Positions 15,189 through 24,369 of a DNA stretch of 64,000 nt are shown piece by piece; position 1 is the first letter of the stretch, and every line of letters starts with the position of its first letter. This DNA comes from G965220305 sp965220305. GTDB taxonomy: Bacteria; Chloroflexota; Dehalococcoidia; Lucifugimonadales; UBA3495. Location of the stretch: positions 124,001 through 188,000 of the forward strand of contig OZ244817.1 in the NCBI GenBank assembly GCA_965220305.1. The letters are read 5' to 3'. A program made the translations under genes and the position numbers. The notes under the pieces were generated by a model that worked only from the letters and a program-made list of their open reading frames with translations, had not been told where the DNA came from and ran no database searches.

Positions 15189-16096
15189 TGGTAGAAGCGG
15201 TAGATCCCCAAGCAGAGCCCCAATTCAAAGAATACGCGATTGAAGAATTTTTGGTCCGCAGCGAGCCCTATTATCGGGCCGTAGGTGACGAGTTGGAGCT
15301 GTTCACCGCTGCCTATCAGCAACACATTCCGGTGCTCCTCAAGGGGCCAACGGGGTGCGGTAAGACTCGCTTTGTAGAATACATGGCCTGGCAACTGGGC
15401 CGCTCTCTTACCGTGGTGAAGTCGGACAGGAATGTTCAGGACATGCGGGAAGGGGAGGTCAGAGTTCCCCTGGTGACCATCGCCTGCCACGAAGACCTCA
15501 CCGCCTCTGACTTGGTCGGTCGTTACCTGTTGGACTCCGAAGGCACCCGTTGGATTGATGGTCCCATGACCCGCGCCGTGAAAGCTGGGGCAATTCTCTA
15601 CCTGGACGAGGTTGTGGAAGCCCGCAAGGACACCACGGTACTTATCCACCCCCTTACCGACCACCGGCGCATCCTCCCGGTGGAGAAGACCGGCTCCATC
15701 ATTGAAGCCGACGACCGTTTTCTATTGTGCATCTCCTATAACCCTCACTATCAGAGCGCGCTGAAGGACCTGAAGCACAGCACCCGGCAGCGTTTCATTT
15801 CCATCGAGTTCGACTATCCTCCGGCGGACATCGAAGCAGAGATTGTCGAACGGGAGAGTGGCTGCACTACCGAGCAGGCCGAGGCCCTGGCCAAGCTGGG
15901 TGAAAAGGTGCGCAACTTGCGGGAACATGGCCTGGGAGAGGGAGCCAGCACCCGCCTGCTCATCTACGCCGGTCGCCTGATGCGGGAGGGCATCTCCGCC
16001 CGCCGCGCCTGTCAGGTAGCCATAGTTTGGACGCTGACCGACGAAGTGGACCTGCAACGCAGCATCGAAGAGGTGGTCTCCTCCATATTTGAATAG
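15188..16096 (+). CDS. MoxR/NorQ/CbbQ-type AAA+ ATPase
   Basis: A 302-residue AAA+ protein of the MoxR superfamily (CbbQ/NirQ/NorQ branch). Walker A GPTGCGKT is at residues 53-60. Other landmarks are ITIACHEDL-type and DLVGRYLLDSEGTRWIDGPM, the Walker B ILYLDEVVEA, sensor segment SYNPHYQ and STRLLIYAGRLMREG near the C-terminus. These ATPases act with a VWA-domain partner as metal-cofactor insertion or activation chaperones (Rubisco, NO reductase). The VWA partner is two genes downstream, in the same operon, with a Nudix gene between. The target enzyme cannot be deduced from the window: no Rubisco or nitric-oxide reductase gene is nearby. Confidence 0.92.
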   Translation: MVEAVDPQAEPQFKEYAIEEFLVRSEPYYRAVGDELELFTAAYQQHIPVLLKGPTGCGKTRFVEYMAWQLGRSLTVVKSDRNVQDMREGEVRVPLVTIACHEDLTASDLVGRYLLDSEGTRWIDGPMTRAVKAGAILYLDEVVEARKDTTVLIHPLTDHRRILPVEKTGSIIEADDRFLLCISYNPHYQSALKDLKHSTRQRFISIEFDYPPADIEAEIVERESGCTTEQAEALAKLGEKVRNLREHGLGEGASTRLLIYAGRLMREGISARRACQVAIVWTLTDEVDLQRSIEEVVSSIFE

Positions 16097-16104
16097 AGGG
16101 ATAG

Positions 16105-16692
16105 ATGGGTATATCCACCCCTGACCTCATCAGCAAGGTGCTGAACAGCCGGGTTAAGCGGACTGTCTCGGACCCTTCCTTAAGGCCCGCCGCAGTGTTG
16201 CTGTGCTTGTACCCCAAGGACGGCGACTACTGCGTCTTGCTGAACAAGCGTTCCGAGCAGGTGGAGCATCACAAAGGGGAAATCTCCTTTCCCGGGGGCG
16301 CAAAGGACCCGGAAGACTCGGACTTCTTGGAAACCGCGCTCCGGGAAAGTGAAGAGGAAATGGGCATTAGCCGGGGTGATGTTACCATCCTGGGGGAACT
16401 TGATGACATAATCACCCGCAGCAATTTCGAGGTCAAGGTCTACGTAGGCACTATTCCTTATCCCTACCCGTTCCGTCCCAGCGCCATCGAAATCGCCGAA
16501 GTCCTGGAAGTCCCCCTGTCAGTGCTGCGCGACGGCAGCACCGTTCGCCAAGAGAGCCACTGGATCGATGGCCAACTGGTTACGGCCAAGTCCTACGCTT
16601 ACGAGCAGCACATAATATTTGGAGCCACCGCCAAGATCCTCGAGCAGTTCTTGGAACTTCTGGAGGATGGGTTAGTAGAGGAGGGAAGCTAG
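16105..16692 (+). CDS. Nudix hydrolase, CoA pyrophosphatase (NudL)-like
   Basis: A 195-residue Nudix protein. It carries the UPF0035 signature specific to CoA pyrophosphatases, seen here as LLNKRSEQVEHHKGEISFPGG, followed by the Nudix helix TALRESEEEMGI with the metal-binding Glu residues. Such enzymes cleave CoA or oxidised CoA to phosphopantetheine and 3',5'-ADP. It shares an operon with dephospho-CoA kinase, so both the last step of synthesis and turnover of CoA would be co-expressed; that link is inference. Eight bases separate it from the ATPase gene upstream and one base from the VWA gene downstream. Confidence 0.9.
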   Translation: MGISTPDLISKVLNSRVKRTVSDPSLRPAAVLLCLYPKDGDYCVLLNKRSEQVEHHKGEISFPGGAKDPEDSDFLETALRESEEEMGISRGDVTILGELDDIITRSNFEVKVYVGTIPYPYPFRPSAIEIAEVLEVPLSVLRDGSTVRQESHWIDGQLVTAKSYAYEQHIIFGATAKILEQFLELLEDGLVEEGS

Positions 16693-16693
16693 T

Positions 16694-19600
16694 TTGAGCG
16701 ATGAATCATTAAATGAGATTGAAACCGGGCTTAGTAAACTCCCTCCTGCGGTCATTGAAGCCTATCGCGAGGCGCTGGAGGGCATTGAGACGGCCTTTAA
16801 CGAGGAGGAACAAAGCCTCTGGGCCAAGGAAGGACTGGCTATAGCCAACCAGACGGTGCGGTCCTGGGAATCGGCGGTAGAGTATTATCGCGTAGGGAAC
16901 CAGGTTGCGCGCTCCCTGGCCTTCCCCTCGTTCATGCAGTGGGCTCGCTGCGGCACCTACCTGGCCCAGGACTCGCCCACCCTTGCCGTAGCCTTCTTCC
17001 GCGCCAGCCCCTCCATAGTGGCCAACCTTCGGCCCCAGTACATTCCCCGCTGGGCCGGACTGGGCCGCAGCCTCTACAAGGGCACCTGGAAGTCCAGCAC
17101 CCTGGCTGCCAAGTTCTTCGAGGTTAGCCCGGACCTTATCCGCAACCTGCCTTTCTGGGATGTTGAAGTATTTGCCTCGCTGATCGAGGCGCTGTCCTAC
17201 AAGTCTTACGACGTAGCCGTGGAATGTCTGACCCTGGGCAGAGATGTTCTTCCCGCCATGGGCCGGGAGAGGGAAGCGTTCCTTTCCATGGCCCGAGCCC
17301 TGACCGATACCAGTTGGCGAGAAGTCAAGAGTTGCTTGGAGTTGGCACCCCGGGCGTTGCAGCAGATTGAGGAAGGCCAAACGGGCCGGTTCCTTAAACT
17401 GGGCGAGCGACTCACCAAAGTTGGCATCAGGGATACATCCAGGTTCCTCTCCGATGGCACTATGGCGTTGAGTCAGGTGTCCGGCGGTTCCCAAGCGCAT
17501 ATCCTGGACCTCTGCGAAGGCCTGATTGCCATTCACCCGGATGCAGTCCCCCCATTCCTCAAGAGCCTGGACAGTGTGCTGAACCGTATTACGCTGAGTC
17601 AGCTTGACACTTGGTTCCAGAGCGGGATGGAGCTACTGAAGGAAAATCCGGAGAGCGGGATAGCCTTCTTCAAGGTGGAGTCCAACACTTCGGAATCGCT
17701 GTTAGAGACCCTGTCTTCCAGCTTGGAGTTGGAAAAAATTAAGGGTATTATGCAACTGTATTGCAGCGCCCTGTCCGGTTCCGCCATTGAACTGTTGGAT
17801 ACTCAGGAGCTGGTAAGCAAGAATATCGGTTGGGTGGACGAAGATTCCGCATCCACCGATGGCACCAAAGTGTTCTTGCCCCCGGTGGTAGACCACTACC
17901 AAAACAAGGGGGAGAATTTCTCCTGGTTCAAGGTAGTTTCCACTCACCAAGTTGCCCACCTGGAATTCGGCAGCTTCGGTTACGACTTTGATAGGCCGGC
18001 GACCCAGTTCGACGACCGGCGGTTCGACCTGGAGAAGGAACGCGGTCAACAGCACGCCGAGATGATGGGCCAGACCGAAGAAATGGCGGTGGACGGCAAC
18101 GGCCAGTACCAAGCCTTCACCTCCATTGGCCGTTTCCTGCAACTGTTTGAAGACCGCAAGCTGGCTTTCGACCTCTTCACCGTGCTGGAAGACTGCCGCT
18201 TGGACTACCGCATAAAGGTGGAGTACCCCGGCATCCGTCAGGCGTCGGAAAGGGTGCAGGTAGAGTCCCGGGACAGCCGTCCCCGCATTGAAGAGCTCCC
18301 TCTGCAGGAAGCCCTGGTGGAGATGCTGATACACATGAGCTTGGAGCACTTCACCGACCTTCCGGTCCCGGTGGAGTATGAAGAAGAGGCTGTCATGCTG
18401 GCCCGCATTCTGCACCAGCTCCGGACTGCCGAAGCTAACGTCGAGGACGCCACCGAGGCGACGCTACGGGCCTACGAGATTATCTCTCGGCTGCAGAACC
18501 AGGAGCAGGCGGAAGACCAGTGGCAGCCGGAGGACTTGGACGACCCTGGCGAGTTTTCCGAGGAAGAGTACCAGTCGCTAATTGACAAGCTAAAGGCTGC
18601 CCAGGAAGAATCGGGCGAGGGCGAGGGCGACCCGTATGACTCGCCGGACCCGGTGGACTATCGGGGTGATTTCAAGCCGGAAATGGTCCAGTTACTGACC
18701 AAACTCCAGATGGACAACGGCGAGCAGGGCGAGGGACAGCCGCTGACCAAGGAGGAACTGGAGCAGCTACTCCAGGACAGCGCCGAGTTGGAGTTGGACG
18801 CCGAGCAGGGCGAAATCAATTCCAGCATGAGCATGTTCGCCCAGAACATCATGAAGGAGGCCGGTGTTCCACCGCCCAACGCCAACCCCGGCCAGGGTTA
18901 TGGCCCCATACTCCACGACGATGACCAGGGCGGCGAGTTGGAGGCCCGGGAACCCCGTACTTACGTTTACGATGAGTGGGACTTCCGCGCCGGGGACTAC
19001 AAGCCCAAGTGGTGCATCGTCAAGGAAAAGACCCTCGAAGAGGGCGACGCCAATTTCTACTCCGACACGCTGAAGAACTACTCTTCCCTGTTGAACCACA
19101 TCCGGCGTCAATTCGAGCTAATCATGCCGGAGACCTTCAGGAAGACCTATCGGCTGGTTGACGGCGAGGACATTGACCTCAACGCCGCCCTGGAAGCCTG
19201 GGCCGACCTCAAGATGAACGTCCCGCCGGACGAGAAGATTTATTGGCAGCGGACCCGGCAGCGGCGGGATGTGGCCGTGGTATTCCTACTGGACATGAGT
19301 GCCTCCACCGCTGAGGCCATCGACGAGGGCCGCCACGCCGTGGACGACCGGGACGCCCCGGACGACCCTGTAGAGTACATGGTATGGTTGCGCCGACGCC
19401 GGGAAGGCTTGGTGCGCCGGCACTACAAGCGCATCATCGACTTGGAAAAGGAGAGCACGGCGCTGCTGATTCACGCCTTGGAGTCCATCGGCGATACCTA
19501 CGGTATCTACGGTTTCTCCGGCTACGGCAGGGAAAACGTTGAGTTCTACGTCATCAAGGACATTGACGAGAATTTCAACGACCGCATCCGTCGGCGGATC

Positions 19601-19954
19601 GACAAGATTACGCCTCTCCATGCTACTCGTATGGGCTCGGCTATACGCCACGCCATTACCAAGCTGGAAAACCAGGATGCGTCCACCAAGATTCTCTTCC
19701 TGATTAGCGATGGTCGCCCGCAGGACCGGGGTTACAGCCGAGAGGGTGTGGAGAAGGAGTACGCTGTCCACGACACTCACATGGCCCTGGTGGAGGCCAA
19801 GCGCAAGGATATTACCCCCTTCTGCCTAACGGTGGACAAGGCCGGGCACGACTACCTAAAGTCAATGTGTGGTGACATGAGCTACGAGGTTCTGGGGGAC
19901 ATCTGGGCGCTGCCCGAGCGGCTCCCCATGCTGTATCGCAGACTCACCATCTAA
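16694..19954 (+). CDS. NorD/CbbO-like protein with C-terminal VWA domain
   Basis: A very large (1086 residues) cytosolic protein without signal peptide or membrane segment. Residues 1-380 are helical repeats rich in SLxxxP and aromatic residues. The middle (about 390-580) resembles the NorD/CbbO core (VVDHYQNKGENFSWFKV, HVAHLEF-like, LQLFEDRKLAFDLFTVLEDCRLDYRI). A very acidic linker follows at about 600-720. The C-terminus is a VWA domain whose MIDAS is VVFLLDMSASTAEAI (Asp867, Ser869, Ser871), with FLISDGRPQDRGY. NorD/CbbO proteins work with MoxR-type ATPases, and one is encoded upstream in this operon. Start is TTG at 16694 after GAGGAGGGA. Longer than typical NorD (about 630) or CbbO (about 780). 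Confidence 0.88.
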   Translation: MSDESLNEIETGLSKLPPAVIEAYREALEGIETAFNEEEQSLWAKEGLAIANQTVRSWESAVEYYRVGNQVARSLAFPSFMQWARCGTYLAQDSPTLAVAFFRASPSIVANLRPQYIPRWAGLGRSLYKGTWKSSTLAAKFFEVSPDLIRNLPFWDVEVFASLIEALSYKSYDVAVECLTLGRDVLPAMGREREAFLSMARALTDTSWREVKSCLELAPRALQQIEEGQTGRFLKLGERLTKVGIRDTSRFLSDGTMALSQVSGGSQAHILDLCEGLIAIHPDAVPPFLKSLDSVLNRITLSQLDTWFQSGMELLKENPESGIAFFKVESNTSESLLETLSSSLELEKIKGIMQLYCSALSGSAIELLDTQELVSKNIGWVDEDSASTDGTKVFLPPVVDHYQNKGENFSWFKVVSTHQVAHLEFGSFGYDFDRPATQFDDRRFDLEKERGQQHAEMMGQTEEMAVDGNGQYQAFTSIGRFLQLFEDRKLAFDLFTVLEDCRLDYRIKVEYPGIRQASERVQVESRDSRPRIEELPLQEALVEMLIHMSLEHFTDLPVPVEYEEEAVMLARILHQLRTAEANVEDATEATLRAYEIISRLQNQEQAEDQWQPEDLDDPGEFSEEEYQSLIDKLKAAQEESGEGEGDPYDSPDPVDYRGDFKPEMVQLLTKLQMDNGEQGEGQPLTKEELEQLLQDSAELELDAEQGEINSSMSMFAQNIMKEAGVPPPNANPGQGYGPILHDDDQGGELEAREPRTYVYDEWDFRAGDYKPKWCIVKEKTLEEGDANFYSDTLKNYSSLLNHIRRQFELIMPETFRKTYRLVDGEDIDLNAALEAWADLKMNVPPDEKIYWQRTRQRRDVAVVFLLDMSASTAEAIDEGRHAVDDRDAPDDPVEYMVWLRRRREGLVRRHYKRIIDLEKESTALLIHALESIGDTYGIYGFSGYGRENVEFYVIKDIDENFNDRIRRRIDKITPLHATRMGSAIRHAITKLENQDASTKILFLISDGRPQDRGYSREGVEKEYAVHDTHMALVEAKRKDITPFCLTVDKAGHDYLKSMCGDMSYEVLGDIWALPERLPMLYRRLTI

Positions 19955-19984
19955 CACCAACATCTAGCGGATCGAGCAAAGCGG

Positions 19985-20019
19985 GAGGGCCTCCCCCGAC
20001 TGGGGGAGGCCCTCTTTTT
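19985..20019 (+). terminator. Rho-independent terminator of the coaE-VWA operon
   Basis: A 13-base-pair perfect stem (19985-19997 with 20002-20014), four-base loop and a run of T to 20019, 30 bases after the VWA gene stop. Confidence 0.93.
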
Positions 20020-20098
20020 CGTGGTCGGATTGGTGTCCGACGGGCAGAAGGTTGTTGCCGGCGCTACCTGGCTTGGTACAGCCTGCTGCGCGCCCGGG

Positions 20099-21343
20099 TT
20101 AACGGGCTACGCCAGCCGTAGCGTATATCAGCTTTCGTAGCTCGGTCAGCACCGTGTTGGACGCCCGGCGCTTGATGGTAATCCGTCGTGGGGGCACCCG
20201 GAGGTCGAATTCCTTGACTTCCGTAGGGCTGGCGACCGCCAGGTACACCTGGCCCGGCGCTCTTCCACCCAAGTCCGAGGGGTCAAGCGCTCCGGCAATG
20301 CCGATGCCGAAGTCCGCGCCCATCTCTTCCCGTATTGCTTTAGCCATGGCGTTAGCGGTCTCCTGGCTTACCGGACCGTGCTTTTCGAGGGTCTCCGAGG
20401 GAACGCCGTTGGCTATTTTCATTTCATCGCTGTAGGCGACCACTCCCCCTTTAAAGTAGGAGTGGCTCTCCGGCGACTCCGTGATGCTGTTCGCCAGGAA
20501 GCCTCCGGTGCTGGACTCCATTGTGGCCAGGGTCAGCCCGTGCTCCATCAAAATCTGGCCTACGGCCCTTTCCGGCGTATCGTCGTCGTACCCCCAGATG
20601 TACGGCCCCAGTCTGGTCTCAATTGCTTCCTCCACCGGAGCAATCATCTCTCGTGCGACGGCCTCGTCCCTGGCGCGGGCGATAATCCGTAGATGAATGC
20701 CGTCAGCCTTGGAATAGATGCCCAGATAGGGGTTCTCCTTGCCAAAATACTCGGAGATTATCTCGTCCACCGCCGCTTCCGACAGTCCCAGCGTTTTGAT
20801 GTTGCGGGTGATGGTGACCTCATCTTCCACGATGTCGCGAAGGCGGGGCGCGACCTCATTGTTCCAGATGGGGTGCATCTCTGCGGGGGGGCCGGGCATG
20901 TTGATGATAATCTTGCCCTTTCTCTCCGACCACCAGCCAGGCGCAGTACCATTCCGGTTGGTGATGAACCGGGCCGAGGGAATCAGGTGGGCCTGCTTTA
21001 TATTGGCCGAGGGCATTGTGGTCCCCCGCCCCTGGAAGTAGAGCTCCAACTGGCGCACCACCTCTTCCTGCACGGTGGGCGTTTCCCCCAGGGCCTGGGC
21101 TACGGCCTCCCGGGTCAGGTCGTCCTGGGTCGGCCCCAGCCCCCCGGTGGTGAATACTATGTCCGAGCGCTGCATTGCCAGGGTGAAAGCGTCGGCCAGC
21201 ATATCCAGGTTATCCCCGATGATGGAGACCCACTGCAACTGTATTCCCAGGGCCGGCAACTTGGCAGCGATCCAAGCGGCGTTGGTATCGGTCAGCTCGC
21301 CCATTAACAACTCGGTGCCAATGGAGAAAATTTCCGCTTTCAA
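20099..21343 (-). CDS. cinA: CinA family nicotinamide-nucleotide amidohydrolase
   Basis: A 414-residue two-domain protein. The N-terminal MoeA-like COG1058 domain is seen from IFSIGTELLMGELTDTNAAW through FTTGGLGPTQDD to INMPGPPAEM; it has ADP-ribose pyrophosphatase activity in some family members. The C-terminal PncC/CinA domain (TLATMESSTGGFLANSITE, GGVVAYSDEMKIANGV, IGIAGALDPSDLGGRAPGQVY) deamidates nicotinamide mononucleotide to recycle NAD. TTG at 21343 has GGAGGG six bases upstream. GTE/TGGLGPT and the Thr/Ser-rich PncC motif are intact. Probably transcribed separately from the exporter operon upstream, given the intervening hairpin. Confidence 0.94.
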   Translation of the reverse strand: MKAEIFSIGTELLMGELTDTNAAWIAAKLPALGIQLQWVSIIGDNLDMLADAFTLAMQRSDIVFTTGGLGPTQDDLTREAVAQALGETPTVQEEVVRQLELYFQGRGTTMPSANIKQAHLIPSARFITNRNGTAPGWWSERKGKIIINMPGPPAEMHPIWNNEVAPRLRDIVEDEVTITRNIKTLGLSEAAVDEIISEYFGKENPYLGIYSKADGIHLRIIARARDEAVAREMIAPVEEAIETRLGPYIWGYDDDTPERAVGQILMEHGLTLATMESSTGGFLANSITESPESHSYFKGGVVAYSDEMKIANGVPSETLEKHGPVSQETANAMAKAIREEMGADFGIGIAGALDPSDLGGRAPGQVYLAVASPTEVKEFDLRVPPRRITIKRRASNTVLTELRKLIYATAGVAR

Positions 21344-21412
21344 GGGTTCCCTCCCCGGCCGGGCAGCTCAGGGCACTGGAGCCTGGCCTGCCCAAGCGCA
21401 TTGATGAAATTA

Positions 21413-21435
21413 CCCCTCTCCCTTACGGAGAGGGG
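21413..21435 (-). terminator. Hairpin after the exporter operon
   Basis: A perfect nine-base-pair stem (21413-21421 with 21427-21435) lies about 55 bases downstream of the DUF4340 stop on the minus strand. The following bases are only weakly T-rich (TAATTTC), so terminator function is likely but not certain. Confidence 0.5.
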
Positions 21436-21491
21436 TTGAAATGGTCTGCTGTTGTGTACTGGCCTATTTGTGGCACAAAAGGTCAGACCTG

Positions 21492-22466
21492 TCAACCTGG
21501 GCTGCTGGGCGCGGCAACCTCTGCTGAGTAGGGCGGCTCGGTAGCCAGGTTGATAACTAGCTGTGCCCAGGATTCCGGCACGGTGTAGACCTCTTCTTCG
21601 TCCTCTCTCTGGACGTACCTACTCTCTCCGTCGCTGGTGATAGCCCCCATCTTGAAATTGATAATCTGGCCGGTGCGGAGGGTAATCCTTACCCTGGTCT
21701 GGGGCGGCTCTAGCCCAATGGTCTCGAGGTCTATGCCTTCTTCTGCCAGAGGCGAGGGTATGGGCGGTAGCTCAATGTCGGGAAGAATGCCTCGGAGTTC
21801 CTCCCGGGAGGCGATGCCCTCCCTGTCTCCGTAAATCTCCCATTTATCCTCCAGGACTTGCCTTTCGTAGTCCACCACCTGCCCGTCGTGGTCAACTCCA
21901 ATGTGGATTATGATGTCCTCGCCGCCCAAGTTGTAAATACGCGCGTAGGGGGGCTCCAGGGCCAACTTATTGATAACCTGGGCCCAAATCTCGGTCACGG
22001 TGAATAGCTTAGGGTTCCCCACCAGCCTGATGTACTGGTTCTCGTTGTCCGGCGTGGTTATGCCCATGTGGAACTCGTAGGTGACGCCACTCCGCTCGGT
22101 GACCTTGACGATGGATTCGGGTGGGTCCAGCCCGAAGCTGGACAGATTTTCTACAGAGTCGGCCAACAATCGGTTAGCCTTGGGGCCGCTGAGGAGCAGG
22201 GGCGTGCCGCTCCATTTGTCCAGGAATACGGGATACTCCCGGTCCTCCCCCTGAATCAACCATTTATTGCTGCCCGGCTTGCGGTCGTACTTGGCTGTCT
22301 GGCCTCTGTTGGTTACTTCTATATGGACAATGTCCCCATCGTCGATGCGCCAAATCCAGTCTGGGCCGTCCCTGGAGGAATCACTGTCGCGGAATTGGAA
22401 CACCAGGAAGGTGCCGCCAAATATGATCAATACGGCTACTAAAAGGAAAGACAGACGTATATTCAT
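21492..22466 (-). CDS. DUF4340 domain-containing exporter-associated protein
   Basis: A 324-residue protein with an N-terminal membrane anchor (LSFLLVAVLIIFGGTFLVF) and two repeats of the DUF4340 fold. Matching segments are KYDRKPGSNKWLIQG, SFGLDPPESIVKVT and IRLVGNPKLFTVTEIW in the first half, and DYERQVLEDKWEIYGD, TIGLEPPQTRVRIT and EEVYTVPESWAQLV in the second. DUF4340 proteins are commonly encoded next to Gld-type ABC exporters, as here, and are presumed to lie on the outer face of the membrane. Starts three bases after the GldG-like gene and is the last gene of the operon. Substrate unknown. Confidence 0.85.
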   Translation of the reverse strand: MNIRLSFLLVAVLIIFGGTFLVFQFRDSDSSRDGPDWIWRIDDGDIVHIEVTNRGQTAKYDRKPGSNKWLIQGEDREYPVFLDKWSGTPLLLSGPKANRLLADSVENLSSFGLDPPESIVKVTERSGVTYEFHMGITTPDNENQYIRLVGNPKLFTVTEIWAQVINKLALEPPYARIYNLGGEDIIIHIGVDHDGQVVDYERQVLEDKWEIYGDREGIASREELRGILPDIELPPIPSPLAEEGIDLETIGLEPPQTRVRITLRTGQIINFKMGAITSDGESRYVQREDEEEVYTVPESWAQLVINLATEPPYSAEVAAPSSPG

Positions 22467-22469
22467 CTT

Positions 22470-24368
22470 TTACCGTCTCACCCACCAAACCAATACTGCC
22501 ATCAAGCCCATCAGGCCGGGCAAGAAGAACCATGACGAAAACCGGACAAAATTGTACTGGTTCTTGTCCAGGTTAATCTCTCGTAGGACGAAGGCCCGGT
22601 CACGGATGGAGGCCAGAGATATATCACCAAGCTGGAAGTTCGCCGAGTTGAGAAAGAGGGATGCCCCGCTTCCCCGGTCGGCGAAACTGTTGGCGATAAA
22701 GTCGGAATCTCCGAATACTACCAGGCCGGAGATTTCATTTTCCGGAGGCTGGGCCGTCGGCGCTTCGGAGCCCACGGGTCCAAACCCTCGGACGTAAACC
22801 GCCGTGGAGAAGGAGGCCTGGGGGTCCCGATTGTCTCCCTCGGTTACTGGTTCGGTCCGCTCAATGTCGTCAATCAAGTAGCTATTGCCGGTAGTCACCG
22901 CCAACGGAATGGGTACCCGGGGGGCATTCTCCTCAGGCAGAAACCTTATAGGAGCAGCTCCCGGCATAAAAGTGACTTGCAGGGGAGTGTCCCGGGGGAA
23001 TGTGATGTCGGAAATGAAAGGATTGGAATTGTACCGCTCCACCCGCAGGGTATGCGGGCTTCCCGGCACCGAGCCGTCCACGTCCCGAACATAACCATTG
23101 TTTACCAACACGCCCCATGTTGCCAGGAACGCTAGGAAGGTCTCCTGGGTGTCAGGCTCCGCCAGGAAGATCATCCGTCCACCCGTCCGGCGGTCGGTGC
23201 CGTCCGCGTGCTTTCCCGACATATATAGGCTCAGGGCGTGGGCGTGGGCTTCGGGCAGCTCCCCGGTAGGCCTGGCTATGACCAACAAGTCGGCATTGGC
23301 TAAAGGTAGGCTGCCGGAGGAACACCTGCCATCCTCCCGGAGTTCTTCTTCGGCAGGGCAGTTGCCGTCGGGCACGCGGACATCAGTATCCAGGGGGTCC
23401 CACCGCAGGGACTGGACCAGGTAATTGTCCCCTTCCAACCCGCCCCTGATGGCACTGTACCCGTCTCCGCCCGTTCCCAGAGTGCTGCGCTCGCCGTGTC
23501 CGGTGAGGAAATAGACAGCCTTCTGTCTCTCGCCGGTGGTCACCAGAATGCTGGTGTAAAGCCTTTGCTCCAGCTCGCTGAAGAGTTGGTCGTTGGGCAA
23601 TACGATGTCGGTGATGCCCGACTCCATACCCTCTACCACTATTGACCCGTTCCTGGTAATTCCATAGCCGCGGGCCAACTCAGGTTCAAGGTCCGGGTCC
23701 TTGATCTCAAAGGAGAATTTATTAGAACGGTTCTGGAATTCGCGCAGCTTTTCCTCCACCTTCACTTGTTGGACCAACAGGTCTCGCTGGGTGTCGGCAT
23801 CCACTCCCGCCGGCAAATCGACGACGAAGAAGGCGGTGGCCCTTACCGGCTGGTTCAACTCTTTCAACAGGTCCCGAGTCCGGTTCGCCAGGCTGAATTG
23901 GTTGGTGGCCGTGGTATCGATTCGGGTGATGTTGCTGAAGGAGATGAAATTAATGACAATAATTATTCCCAGGAAGGCCGTCAACATCACCAGGGAGTTA
24001 ACCCCGTATCTGCCGGTGCGGCTGATGAAGGCGGCGAACAAAGAGCTAAGGAAAATTAACGCCACCGTCGCCAACAGGATTACCCCGAAGCCGATGATGA
24101 TAAATCCATACAGTCTCAGGGAGCTGACGAAGGCGGCCAGAGTCACCCCCACCACCAAGCCCACGGTACCGGCGATTACCATTGGTGTGCCAAAGCTGCC
24201 AATGGTATCCAGGGTCGGTTCCAGGTAGCTGAAGAGAGTACGGGAAGTTACCAGCTCCTCTTCCGGTTCGGCGGCAGCGTTCTCCGCCTCGGAGGGCTGG
24301 CGAGGCGGCCGGCCCCGCCCGCGTCTCCGTCGCCAGTCAGGGGAGCTTTCGGTTGGCTGCTGGCTCAT
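22470..24368 (-). CDS. GldG-like ABC exporter auxiliary membrane protein
   Basis: A 632-residue protein of the ABC_transp_aux/GldG type. A basic N-terminus (RRRRGRGRPPRQ) is followed by three predicted membrane segments between about residues 55 and 150, a large extracytoplasmic domain with the GldG pattern (SLANRTRDLLKELNQPVRATAFF; VYFLTGHGERSTLG; DLLVIARPTGELPEA; VVFGDSDFIAN) and a C-terminal membrane segment (FLPGLMGLMAVLVWWVRR). The ATG at 24368, with GGTGGAG upstream, avoids overlap with the permease gene; a frame-open ATG at 24392 would overlap it. In Bacteroidota GldG is part of the gliding exporter GldAFG, but many non-gliding bacteria have the same set. Confidence 0.86.
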   Translation of the reverse strand: MSQQPTESSPDWRRRRGRGRPPRQPSEAENAAAEPEEELVTSRTLFSYLEPTLDTIGSFGTPMVIAGTVGLVVGVTLAAFVSSLRLYGFIIIGFGVILLATVALIFLSSLFAAFISRTGRYGVNSLVMLTAFLGIIIVINFISFSNITRIDTTATNQFSLANRTRDLLKELNQPVRATAFFVVDLPAGVDADTQRDLLVQQVKVEEKLREFQNRSNKFSFEIKDPDLEPELARGYGITRNGSIVVEGMESGITDIVLPNDQLFSELEQRLYTSILVTTGERQKAVYFLTGHGERSTLGTGGDGYSAIRGGLEGDNYLVQSLRWDPLDTDVRVPDGNCPAEEELREDGRCSSGSLPLANADLLVIARPTGELPEAHAHALSLYMSGKHADGTDRRTGGRMIFLAEPDTQETFLAFLATWGVLVNNGYVRDVDGSVPGSPHTLRVERYNSNPFISDITFPRDTPLQVTFMPGAAPIRFLPEENAPRVPIPLAVTTGNSYLIDDIERTEPVTEGDNRDPQASFSTAVYVRGFGPVGSEAPTAQPPENEISGLVVFGDSDFIANSFADRGSGASLFLNSANFQLGDISLASIRDRAFVLREINLDKNQYNFVRFSSWFFLPGLMGLMAVLVWWVRR

Positions 24369-24369
24369 G

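Noticed and set aside
17702..18415. Minus-strand open frame of 237 codons within the VWA gene
   Set aside because: Antisense shadow in a GC-rich gene with strong codon bias; no ribosome binding site.
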